A stretch of 64,000 nucleotides of DNA, taken from the NCBI GenBank assembly GCA_029237695.1, contig CM055266.1, positions 7,891,805 through 7,955,804 of the forward strand, given 5' to 3'. A program made the position numbers and the translations under genes. Under the pieces are notes generated by a model. That model saw only the letters and a program-made list of their open reading frames with translations, did not search any database and was not told the origin of the DNA. Origin of the DNA: Conchocele bisecta. Its lineage: Eukaryota; Mollusca; Bivalvia; Lucinida; Thyasiridae. Shown here in pieces: positions 56,001 through 64,000 of the stretch. Each line of letters opens with the position of its first letter. The stretch's first letter is position 1.

Positions 56001-56135
56001 CCTTACAAAAAAAACCGGACGACGCGGACGACGCTGACGACGCGGACGACGCGGACGACGACGACGACGACGCGGACGACGGAAAGAGCGCCGACTATTG
56101 TCGCGCCTCTGCTCAAGCAGGCGCGACAATAACAC
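53027..56135 (+). mobile_element. Helentron/HINE-like element with 17 tandem units
   Basis: Left end ACAAGAATTCCGCCACAGAA, then TGTCGCGCCTGC at 53046-53057. The right end carries GCAGGCGCGACA (56117-56128), its perfect inverse, inside a 3' hairpin whose 13-bp stem (56096-56108 with 56119-56131) is perfect. In between lie about 17 units of 176 bp beginning near 53082, 53252, 53430 and so on to 55845 (one unit shortened, 54493-54611). Most units are almost identical: ACATTACAAGTAAATAAATG, CCTTGACCTTCAGAATTTGG, AGCATCATCCCTAGACAAAC and AAGTCTGGCAAGGGGTTAAA. A CGGACGACG microsatellite (about 56010-56085) precedes the hairpin. Minus-strand frames of 90-160 codons repeat one peptide and are by-products. 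Confidence 0.85.
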
Positions 56136-56151
56136 ACCTTTATATATACCT

Positions 56152-57104
56152 CGGTCCGTTACTTCATCCTGTGGATGGGACCCCAATATTAACTGCTACA
56201 TGTAATTTGCGAATCAGATCTCTTATTCACTATTCTGCAGAGGAAGACTATGAATGGAAATGTAACTCTGCTACGGACAGTACGGTTGTAGATTTCAAGA
56301 GTTACTGTTCACAACTATGAATAAAGTGGCTTAGTCGCTTACCACATTTATCCAAGTGTTGTAAATGTGATGCCCGGGTGGGATGTATATCTCTAAGCAC
56401 TGTTTCATGTTGGAAAGTTGCGGAGTCATTTTCTGAGAAATGGTTAATACTGGTAAGAAATTAAATAAAAGAAGCAGTCGAGGCAGATACCAGCAGGGCT
56501 ATCGAGATATTATATGAGCGGTCCCAGAAGAATCAGATAAGGCGGAAATTGGTTCTCATTCTGCTGTTGAAGGACAAAGGCCACCAGAAGAATCGCTGCC
56601 CGAAGACACTACTCTCAGTACTCCACCTGGGCAACAAGTTGCCAAACATTCTCGAAATGGGAACTGATCCAGTTCCTGACGTACACCAAGCAAAATATAG
56701 TATCGTCATGACAGACTTAAGATCAGCGACTGTCATCGTAAAATATAACCCTCAAGGAACAGCTTCAGAAAGACAAGTTCAGTTACAAACAATTAACCAT
56801 TTAACCGGTGTACCATCTGATTTCTGCTCTAATCAACCTGTTGAAAGGATGTGTCGAGAAGACATGTTACTCCTTGTGTTGATGGAATTGAGAATGAATG
56901 TTATTCACACAAATCTGACCCATGCAGTTTTAAGATTTGTCAATTTGTTTTCAATCAGTGACTCATTCTTGTGGTGGACAGAATTACATCTGCACATTTC
57001 TGATTATGTGACGCTCGAAGGACTAGATATTGAAATGGTCAGAAATATATTTACTATGCTTTTACACAATATGTGGCTGTGACCACAAGTTGAAGTAACG
57101 GACC
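56152..57104 (+). other. Inverted-repeat-flanked segment with unrecognised 207-codon frame
   Basis: Left GGTCCGTTACTTCATCCTGT and right, inverted, GGTCCGTTACTTCAACTTGT enclose 950 bp. A frame open from about 56461 to the TGA at 57082 encodes about 207 residues, with no upstream ATG at its start; internal MTDLRSATVIV, a basic DKGHQKNRCPK stretch and a hydrophobic IRRKLVLILLL. A smaller frame upstream (about 56190-56320) includes EEDYEWKCNSATDST. No family recognised. It could be a host exon, or the remnant gene of a small transposon given the flanking repeats. Confidence 0.4.
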
Positions 57105-57105
57105 A

Positions 57106-57200
57106 TAAGTGAGAAAAAAATAAGCTAAACAAAATGTATTTACTCCATGTGTGATATAAGGGAGTAAATACTTTGTTTAGCCTATTTTTTTCTTCACTTA
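57106..57200. repeat. Long hairpin next to the unrecognised frame
   Basis: TAAGTGAGAAAAAAATAAGC TAAACAAA... pairs with its inverse TTTGTTTAGCCTATTTTTTT CTTCACTTA; arms about 40 bp, loop near GTGTGATATAAG. Could form a pre-miRNA-like RNA or be a small foldback element. Confidence 0.7.
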
Positions 57201-57263
57201 TTGATGCTTTTAGGTATATTTAATGTATTTATAGGTCTTGGTCCGTCACTTTAGCCAGTGGCT

Positions 57264-57473
57264 GTGACTGGAGAATGCGGTTTATGGGATTTTTGACCAG
57301 TGTAGCTCCTGATCAAATAGTACACTCCTGTAGCCTGATAATGATGTGGATTGTTAAAAGCATGATGGAGGTTTCATTGATTCAATGGTGAACAGTGCAG
57401 ATCTTGTGCAGATACTCAGGCTGATGTGTATCTACACTGGTCGCAAATCCCATAAGCCCCATTTCTCCAGTCA
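57264..57473. mobile_element. MITE, TGACTGGAG family, compact full copy
   Basis: TGACTGGAGAATGCGGTTTA on the left and CCCATAAGCCCCATTTCTCC AGTCA on the right pair over about 50 bp. Preceded by TATAGGTCTTGGTCCGTCAC, a third occurrence of the GGTCCGT word that flanks 56152-57104. Confidence 0.85.
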
Positions 57474-57627
57474 CACACACATTTTAGCAAATTTAAAAAT
57501 CCTACCGCCAACCTAGAGTGATTAGCATTTAAGGTATTGCATTCAATCATAAATTTCCGTTTAACGTCCACAGTCTATAAATTACGTATTTGGGTGGTTT
57601 CATATGGTTTCGGTTATCTTCCCAACA

Positions 57628-57682
57628 AAGGATTTTACTAGAAACATCCAGAATAGGATTTTACTAGAAACATCCAGAATAT
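57628..57682 (+). repeat. Short tandem duplication
   Basis: GGATTTTACTAGAAACATCC AGAATA occurs twice in immediate succession. Confidence 0.85.
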
Positions 57683-58066
57683 ACCGAAGACAAACTTTGT
57701 AGACTTTCGAAGTTAAACAAAAAATTACGAATTAATGATATAGTTGTGTGCTATTATCATGCTAATACTTGAAGTCAATGCCCAATGGTCAAACTTGTAA
57801 CAAATTACATGTTTACAATAAATTTTGACTTGGAATACAATTGTGCAATTGGTTGATATTGGTCATTTGCCGTGCATGATGTGAGAAACAACATATTGAG
57901 GCATCATCTGTAACACAGTGCCTTCAATCATGATTCATACCCAGGCAAACAAAGTATGTCGAGGTGTATATAGTTGTTGTATTTTGGTCCATCCGTAAGA
58001 TTTGTGTAAGTCGCATTGAGTTGAATCTTCATATACATCTTTATCGTCATCCATATGTGTATACTG
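57683..58066. other. No recognised feature
   Basis: Unassigned AT-rich sequence. Confidence 0.35.
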
Positions 58067-58750
58067 TAGCCCACCGATGTGACTTTCCTGCACAATGTCA
58101 AATTACTTAAAGTTATGAAATATTTGCGTCAAACATGTCAAAGTTTTTAAGTACACAATGTCTCTGCAACCGCAAGTCGTGTTGACTTGACACTACATAT
58201 ATATGCTTCTTTATGAAGTCAGAAGATCAATATTTTCTTTCTATATCCCTATGGGTGCATGTGATGGGTAATTTAACAATCGCGATTCATCCTTACCGGA
58301 ATTCCGACTGGAGACAGTGTTTGGCCCTCACATACGTCTTTGGCATTTTGTATCCGACAGTTATATCACTTATGTGAGTATTAGATCATAGCTGTTGATA
58401 GACCGTTAAGCACCAATAAACAAACATTCTATAGCCCACTTATGCGGCTTTCGTGCACACGGTGAAGGTGAAATTACTTTGAAACTTTCGTTAAATGTTT
58501 TGAAATATATGCGTTAAAGTTTTAAGTAAACAATTTCTCTGCAACCGTAAGTCAGATTGAATTGAAACTTAATATATTTCTCTATCAACATCCATATTTT
58601 CATGTTATAGCCCACTTGTGCGGCTTTCATGCCCAAGGTCAATGTCAAATTGTGTTATATGTTTTGAAATATTTGCATTAAAGTTTTAAGTACACAATTT
58701 CTCTGCATATCTCACCTATGCGGCTTACATGCCAAAGGTCAAGGCCAAAT
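58067..58750 (-). repeat. Tandem repeat related to the 1913-2677 element, interrupted
   Basis: On the minus strand units contain TTTGACCTTGGCATG, GCCGCATAAGTGGGCTATA-like sequence, AGTTTCAATTCAATCTGAC and TTGCAGAGAAATTGT. Starts recur near 58225, 58590, 58710 and 58750. A SINE-like segment (about 58255-58430) interrupts it. Confidence 0.65.
58255..58430 (+). mobile_element. SINE-like segment with conserved 3' tail
   Basis: Contains GTTTGGCCCTCACATACGTC (compare GTTTGGCCCTCAGATACGTT at 51421) and ends CATAGCTGTTGATAGACCGT, TAAGCACCAATAAACAAAC. Shares head and tail words with the 51288-52306 repeats but is shorter. Confidence 0.6.
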
Positions 58751-59269
58751 GACTTGGCGGCGGCCGGGGGTATGTGTGAGACCCTGCTCACTTGCTCTAG
58801 TCCTTAAAAGCAAGATTAACATCTCTTACCATACTGATTTATTTTGTTTTTTTAGCATACCGATTTTGTGTCCAAAGCATAACTTGAATTCCTTTTTGTA
58901 TATTTATCACAACTCTTGCCTCACTAATATTCCAGTGTTTTCCCTTTGTTTTTCACGCATTCATTTTGTATCTGGCACATGGCGGTATTTCAAATTTGAC
59001 CAAATATGGTCCTGATATATATCAAATCGAACGTATCGTGGAGACAATCACTCTGGATAATGTTTTGTCAAAATCGGATCTTACATCATACAAGATGGCC
59101 GCCGACAGGTCATCCTTTAATTGTAGATTTCGTCTTCTTCTAATGTTTGGCCGACGCTGGTCAGACTTCACAGTTGTGGTGCGTGGGTGAAGCATTTTCA
59201 TATGTGTCAAAATGGAGGTTGTTGCATAATCCAAGATGGCCGTCGTAAAAAATTGGGTAAAATTCTTAA
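58751..59269. other. No recognised feature
   Basis: Contains two CAAGATGGCCG words and a short GGCGGCGGCCGGGGG patch; frames on both strands have no recognisable domain. Confidence 0.35.
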
Positions 59270-59685
59270 AAAATCATATCAACCATGTTAATTTTACATT
59301 ATTATTCTTTTTATATCAAGCTTGAATTGCCACTTTGATATCGAGGGCGATAACCCTGACTCCTTAAAATGTTAATGGAAACAACTATTTATGCTCTCTA
59401 TTTATCTTTTGATGTGCAATGATCATATTTTGTAACAATATTTATTCAGGTGACACATTTAGTTGGTATAAATAAATTAAAAATGACCTGCCTCATTTAC
59501 AATCAAAATAGCACGATGATACAAACGCGCGTCTCTGTCAGTACACTTAAGATTACTAAGTGAATATTTATGTGTAGCGGGCACTCGTAAGTTTTAAAAC
59601 TGTTGGAATAGTTACTCAATTATACTTATTTAATATTTCATTCTGATAAAGAACACTTTGTGCCAAACAGATGGGACCCCAATTT
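59270..59685 (+). mobile_element. TTAAAGGTACAT MITE, partial copy
   Basis: GATATCGAGGGCGATAACCC, CCTTAAAATGTTAATGGAAA, GGTGACACATTTAGTTGGTA, GCGTCTCTGTCAGTA, AGCGGGCACTCGTAA and CACTTTGTGCCAAACAGATG follow the family order; ends are eroded. Confidence 0.7.
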
Positions 59686-60728
59686 CAAATAATGATTTGC
59701 AACTTTGCTGAAGGATGTCTGACACCCAGTCATTAAGTGCAAAGGCACGACACTTGTCTTATCAGCTCATTCTCAAATACCACATCATACAAAACACTTG
59801 TCACATGGATTCCCCAGTGGGTGTACAGTACAAAATCCAGTGACATGGTGTGTAATGGGTGCGATTGCATCCCATAACATTTGATCAGGTGTGTATTTTT
59901 TTACTTTAACCTATGTATTCTTGGGGAAATAACTACCTGTATAATATATGTGAAAATTGTCGCTTTAAAATCACTACAATGGAAGAAATTGAACGTATGT
60001 TCTCACACCCACTTCCAAACTCCATTCACAATTCACACCCCCTCTGCAAGAATATGGCTACTCCACTGCAGTGCAAAGTCGCAGAAGTATTTTTGACATG
60101 CAGCCGTTTGAATGTGTACTTGTGTGTGCGTAATATTTCTCAGACTTTCCAAGGCAATGGTTTCTGTTTCGATGTAATGTATGACCTGTCGTGAATTTCA
60201 TTCACAAGTTCATATTGGTGCTTGTATGAGTATTTGATATCCAGTATACCTTTTCCATGGCTTTCACATTCTGTAAAACCGTCTGGAGTTTCGCCAATGA
60301 AATGGAGAAATGCCAAACATTTTCACGCGTCTGAATGTTGATTATTTCTTACACTCATATATTTGGCTTATAACGTAGTTCAAATTGTACTGCGTCAATT
60401 TTATCGAATTTAAGATTGAATATTTCAGGACTTTCTTCAAAATGCCAGTTTTAGAAGTTGATGGTTTTAGGATTTGTATATCATGCACTGCAGTGCCAGT
60501 GATAAGTCGCTAGGTGGCGTTGCCAACTCGGACTGTTGTACTGTGCTGACTCACCGAAAGAACCCGCCAGTGGACGGGTTACACTATATTTGCAATGTAA
60601 TGTCCCTGGGTAAGTTTATAGATTGTGGCTCAGTCAGCGTGCGACTAGATACCGTTTTTTTATTTGTTAGGGAAAAGTACTAAAATTGGGCAAAAAGATG
60701 AAAACTGATGGCTTTACAGTATCCCCTC
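59686..60728. other. Possible decayed exons, unrecognised
   Basis: A 93-codon frame (59913-60194) includes NICENCRFKITTMEE, and an upstream frame near 59850 reads MVCNGCDCIP before a stop. Together they faintly recall the cysteine spacing of a ZZ-type zinc finger. A third stretch (60430-60610) is followed by a GTAAGT donor. None is strong enough for a gene call. Confidence 0.2.
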
Positions 60729-60925
60729 GCCGATAGGCAAGAGGGGGTATAACGTTATTCCATGTACGTGCTTACGTACGTACGTACGTACGCAAGAAAC
60801 GCCTTTCATTTTTCAATAACTCGTGAACCCTTCACCGATTTTGATATTATTTTACCATAAAGGGTGTCTAGGGATGAAGCATTGTTTAGCATACTACCCA
60901 CGTCCGATCGCCAAGGTCGCTGAGT
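60729..60925 (+). mobile_element. Dispersed ACGT-rich repeat, third copy
   Basis: GGCAAGAGGGGGTATAACG, ATTCCATGTACGTGC, (TACG)n, TTTCATTTTTCAATAACTCG, CACCGATTTTGATATTATTT and GTGTCTAGGGATGAAGC. The 5' edge has an extra CCCCTCGCCGATAGG that pairs with GCAAGAGGGGG to form a small hairpin. Confidence 0.7.
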
Positions 60926-62279
60926 ATTGACAAGTGTATTGCTGGCTGTTTACTCAGCTCCTAATCATAGTAACAGAATCGTTATAAAACTCGCATATTC
61001 ATGGACAAGTTTTTTTTTTACATATAGTCTGTTTTAATACTCAGGGACTTCGAAACACTGCTAAGCGTGCAAGATTATTACAATGGCTTTCAAAACAGAA
61101 ATCTGATATTGCATTGCTTCAGGAGACACATTTCACGCGTGATCTATTTAACCAGATATATAGTGAATTTAAAGATTGGAATACTTTTCACTCATTTGGA
61201 GAATCTAACAGTAAATGATGTTCAATTTTAATAAGAAAAGATATTCAATTCACAGTTATATCAGAGCTGTATGACACTAACGGTAGATACATAATATTAA
61301 ATATTGAAGCACTTGATAACATTTTTACATTATATATTTAATATACTCTCCTAATGAAAAGACAACTAGGAATTATTAGTTTAAATCGCTAACTAGCATT
61401 TTAAGTGATAATGCAGAGGGTATTAAAATAGTTGGTGGTGATTTTAACGATACTCTAAATAAAACGGATAGAGTTTTGAAAACTTTACCGTCAAGAAAAA
61501 TTAAAATGCCTGTTGAGAACCTCACTAAATTTATTAAATTTCATAATCTTGCTGACGTTCGGAAAAAGTTCCATAATAACAAATCCCAGTTCACCTGGCG
61601 TAGAAAGAACAGTATAGAAAAATGTAGAATAGATTACTGGTTAATTGATGACAATTTGATACCGCTAATACACTCAACTGACATTAGACCCGCACACATT
61701 CAATGTACCGACCATATGGCGATTTCTTTAAAACTTAAGATTCCAAATAATAGAGGACCAGGCTTCTGGAAATTAAATACATCACATTTGACAGATAGTG
61801 ATTACATTAACAAAATAAGTAGTGCTATTGATTCTATACTCTCTTTAGATATAGCCAGTTACAGAACAAAATGGGACATATGCAAATATGAAATCCGAGA
61901 ACAGTCAATAAAATTTGAAAAATCAATATCGCGAGATCGAAATAACAGAATCCATGACCTGGAAAAAAGTTATACTCCAGAAGTTATACTCCATCACACA
62001 ATCGGACCACACAGATACAATAAAACTATAAATTAATGTACTGAAAAAGGAAATAGAAGAAATATATAATTTAAAGACATTTGGAGCTCAAATACGTTCT
62101 CGAGTAAAATTTCTGGAAGAGGGTGAACATAATTCAAAATATTTCCTTAGTCTAGAAAAGTCAAGACAGAATAAACAAGAAACGAGGCAAAGCCACGAAG
62201 GCCAGGTTTTTTCCAAGCATGGACACTTGGATAACATAATTATACCCACTTTTTGTAGACTAGATGGCCGTGGCCTGCA

Positions 62280-62426
62280 TGTCGCGCCTTGGGGCGAGGC
62301 ATGGACACTAAAAAAATAGATATAGTAGATGGAAAAAGTTTAACGAAAAACTTTAACCGGACACGGACGTACGGACGGACGTATGCCAAAATGCATAAAA
62401 TGCGCTTTCCGCAAGCGGGTGCGACA
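62280..62426 (+). mobile_element. Minimal Helentron/HINE-like element
   Basis: TGTCGCGCCTTGGGGCGAGG on the left, ACGGACGTACGGACGG in the middle, and GCGCTTTCCGCAAGCGGGTGCGACA on the right, the same 3' hairpin type as at 2650-2677. Confidence 0.6.
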
Positions 62427-62689
62427 ATGATGATAAACACCCATGTGAAGTATGAAGGTAATGGGTGAAGCAGTTGCAGAGATATAGTACACGAAAAAAC
62501 TTTAGCAAATAAATTCAAAGTAATTTGACCTTGACATTGCGCACAGGGGCCGCACGGTTGGGGGTTAGAATGAAAATATGGATGATGATAAACATCCATG
62601 TGAAGTTTCAAGGTAATGGGCGAAGCAGTTGCAGAGATATAGTATAACGAAAATGTTTTAACCAAAAAATTTAACCAGACGTACGTTAA

Positions 62690-63256
62690 AAAGTTAACGT
62701 TTATAAATGGCTAAGTCAATTACGTAGAAATAATAGGTGAAGGTAACAAAATGGTCGCATGTTGGATAGTTGTATGTGGTAGGTACCCCTTGGTTATGAA
62801 GCTGTGAAAGTTTGGTGGTCCTAGGTGGTACAGTACCAAAGAAATGGACTTAAACACTAAAACTTAACATTGTAAACGCGAAAACTTAACATTGAAAATG
62901 GCTAAGTCGACTGCGTGGAAAAAATGGGTCAAGTTAAAAAAAAAGTAACATGTTGGATAGTGATATGTGGTGGGCACCCCTTGATTATGAAGATGTGAAA
63001 TTTTGGTGGTCCTAGGTGGTACAGTACCAAAGAAATGGACTTAAACACGAAAACTTAACATTGAAAACGCGAAAACTTAACATTGAAAATGGCTAAGTCG
63101 ACTGCGCGGAAAAAATGGGTCAATTTAAAAAAAAAAGTAACATGTTGGATAGTGATACGTGGTGGGCACCCCTTGATTATGAAGCTGTGAAAGTTTGGTG
63201 GTCCTAGGTGGTACAGTAACAAAGAAATGGACTCAAACACGAAAACTTAACATTGA
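62690..63256 (+). repeat. Three tandem units of about 192 bp
   Basis: GTGGTCCTAGGTGGTACAGT occurs at 62815, 63006 and 63198. Each unit holds GAAAATGGCTAAGTCGACTG, CATGTTGGATAGTGATATG, GGTGGGCACCCCTTGATTAT and AAGAAATGGACTTAAACAC. Confidence 0.9.
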
Positions 63257-63368
63257 TTGTGGACGCCGCCCGCCGCCCGCCGCCCGCCGCCCGCCCTCGC
63301 CCGCCCGCCGCCCGCCGCCCGCCGCCTCCGCCCGCCCCCGCCCGCCCGCCGCCCGCCCGCCCGCCCGG
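63257..63368 (+). repeat. GC-rich (CCCGCCG)n array
   Basis: About 110 bp of C/G-only sequence built from CGCCCGCCGCC-type words, in otherwise AT-rich DNA. It sits at the 3' side of the 192-bp array, the place where the other tandem elements carry GGACGACG or ACGCACGG microsatellites. Proline/arginine-rich frames across it are by-products. Confidence 0.9.
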
Positions 63369-64000
63369 CTTTCGCCAATCCAATAGCCTGGATTTTTTTT
63401 CTCAAAAAACCTGGCTAAAAAGTAATTACCTCCTTGTCAGTTAATAATAAACGAGTGAAGATATATTAAACGAAGAAGCAAAATTCTATGAAACCCTTTA
63501 CACATCAAGTAATAGAGAACTGGATCCACAATTTTATATCGACTCAGTTGATTTAGAAAACAAACTTGAAGAGACATCTGCAAACAGCTGGCAAGGACTA
63601 ATAACAATTGAAGAATGCAAAATCGCAATTAATGAAATGAAACTGAATAAAAGCCCTGGACTTGATCGCTTGCCAATTGAAATTCATTTAAAATGTTGGC
63701 ATAAGATTGGATATACAATCGCATCATCATTAAATGAAGGATTTCATAAAGGAGAATTGTCTTGTACTCAAAAACAAAGTGTCTTATCATTACTATATAA
63801 AAAAAGAAATCCAGAAAATATTGAAAATTGGAGACCAATATCTCTCTTAAATGTTGACTACAAAATAGCTGAAAAGGTTTTATCTTCACGTTTACAAAAA
63901 GTAATACCAGATATCATCCATCAGTTTAGATCAACAAGGATATATTAAAAATAGATACATCGGAAATAATATAAGACAAATTCAAGATATAATTGATTAT

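Larger units (their letters stand above)
62187..63448 (+). mobile_element. 1262-bp composite insertion in the LINE, with 7-bp target duplication
   Basis: AAACGAG stands on both sides (62180-62186 and 63449-63455); removing the insert and one repeat joins the two LINE frames without a shift. Near the ends CCAGGTTTTTT (about 62202) and AAAAAACCTGG (about 63403) are inverted partners. Inside are a small TGTCGCGCC...GCGGGTGCGACA element (62280-62426), two GACCTTGAC-type units, three 192-bp units and a GC-rich heptamer array. Mechanism unknown. Confidence 0.8.
61020..64000 (+). pseudogene. L1/Tx1-like LINE ORF2, interrupted and running off the window
   Basis: Begins near the ORF2 start with the endonuclease: NTQGLRNTAKRARLLQWL and LLQETHF (about 61040-61130), IVGGDFND (about 61430), then CRIDYWLIDD and CTDHMAI (about 61625-61720). 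A stop near 61218 and frameshifts near 61340 and 61460 show decay. The linker continues to about 62179, is interrupted by the insertion at 62187-63448, and resumes at 63456. The reverse transcriptase begins LNKSPGLDRLPIEIHLKCW (63645), followed by NWRPISLLNVDYKIAEKVL and KVIPDIIHQ, and then runs past 64000. The catalytic FADD region lies outside the window. Confidence 0.88.

Noticed and set aside
63195..63444. Proline-, alanine- and arginine-rich frames
   Set aside because: Translations of the G/C heptamer repeat with no conserved start or domain.
1..64000. tRNA or rRNA genes
   Set aside because: No combination of A-box and B-box words or rRNA core sequence was recognised by eye; a covariance-model scan would be decisive.

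Overview
This window is almost certainly animal nuclear DNA, most likely from a bivalve mollusc. The reasons are AT-rich sequence, protein-coding segments split by canonical splice sites, decayed LINE retrotransposons of metazoan type, and many dispersed tandem repeats carrying the phrase GACCTTGACCTT, which I associate with bivalve genomes. The species is not determined. No bacterial operons, ribosome binding sites, rRNA, tRNA or CRISPR arrays were seen.

One host gene is well supported: a three-exon claudin/PMP22-type four-membrane-segment protein on the minus strand (about 38294-40679). Its introns are filled with repeats. A second, weaker host candidate is a promoter with three inverted CCAAT boxes and a very short possible first coding exon ending at a GTAAGT donor (42340-42756, plus strand). 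A 207-codon open frame at 56461-57082 sits between short inverted repeats and is not recognised.

The rest is mostly mobile DNA, in layers. (1) LINEs: a CR1/Jockey-like copy at 29232-32140 (plus) and a relative at 47545-49087 (minus). L1/Tx1-like copies lie at 20330-20720, 33119-36123 (split by a later insertion) and 61020 to the window end (also split, with a 7-bp target duplication). (2) Tandem-repeat elements with short subterminal inverted repeats and a 3' hairpin, resembling Helentron/HINE-type elements: 1913-2677, 24027-24354, 53027-56135, parts of 34640-35821 and 62187-63448, and related arrays at 18250-20325 and 58067-58750. (3) Many foldback or MITE families with long terminal inverted repeats, several present as 2-7 copies. 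(4) An unusual group of at least four unrelated-sequence families whose interior is an array of short self-complementary words: CCTAATTAGG, AAACC/GGTTT, GAACGAATTGTT and AAAATTnAATTTT. Three of the four have recognisable matching terminal repeats.

At large scale, 1-3890 and 32505-37114 are inverted relatives. Two separate anchors (about 460 bp and 600 bp) match in inverted order, and different elements fill the space between them. Several insertions can be dated relative to each other from interrupted hosts, target duplications and an uninterrupted comparison copy in the same window. All similarities were judged by eye; no alignment or database search was run.
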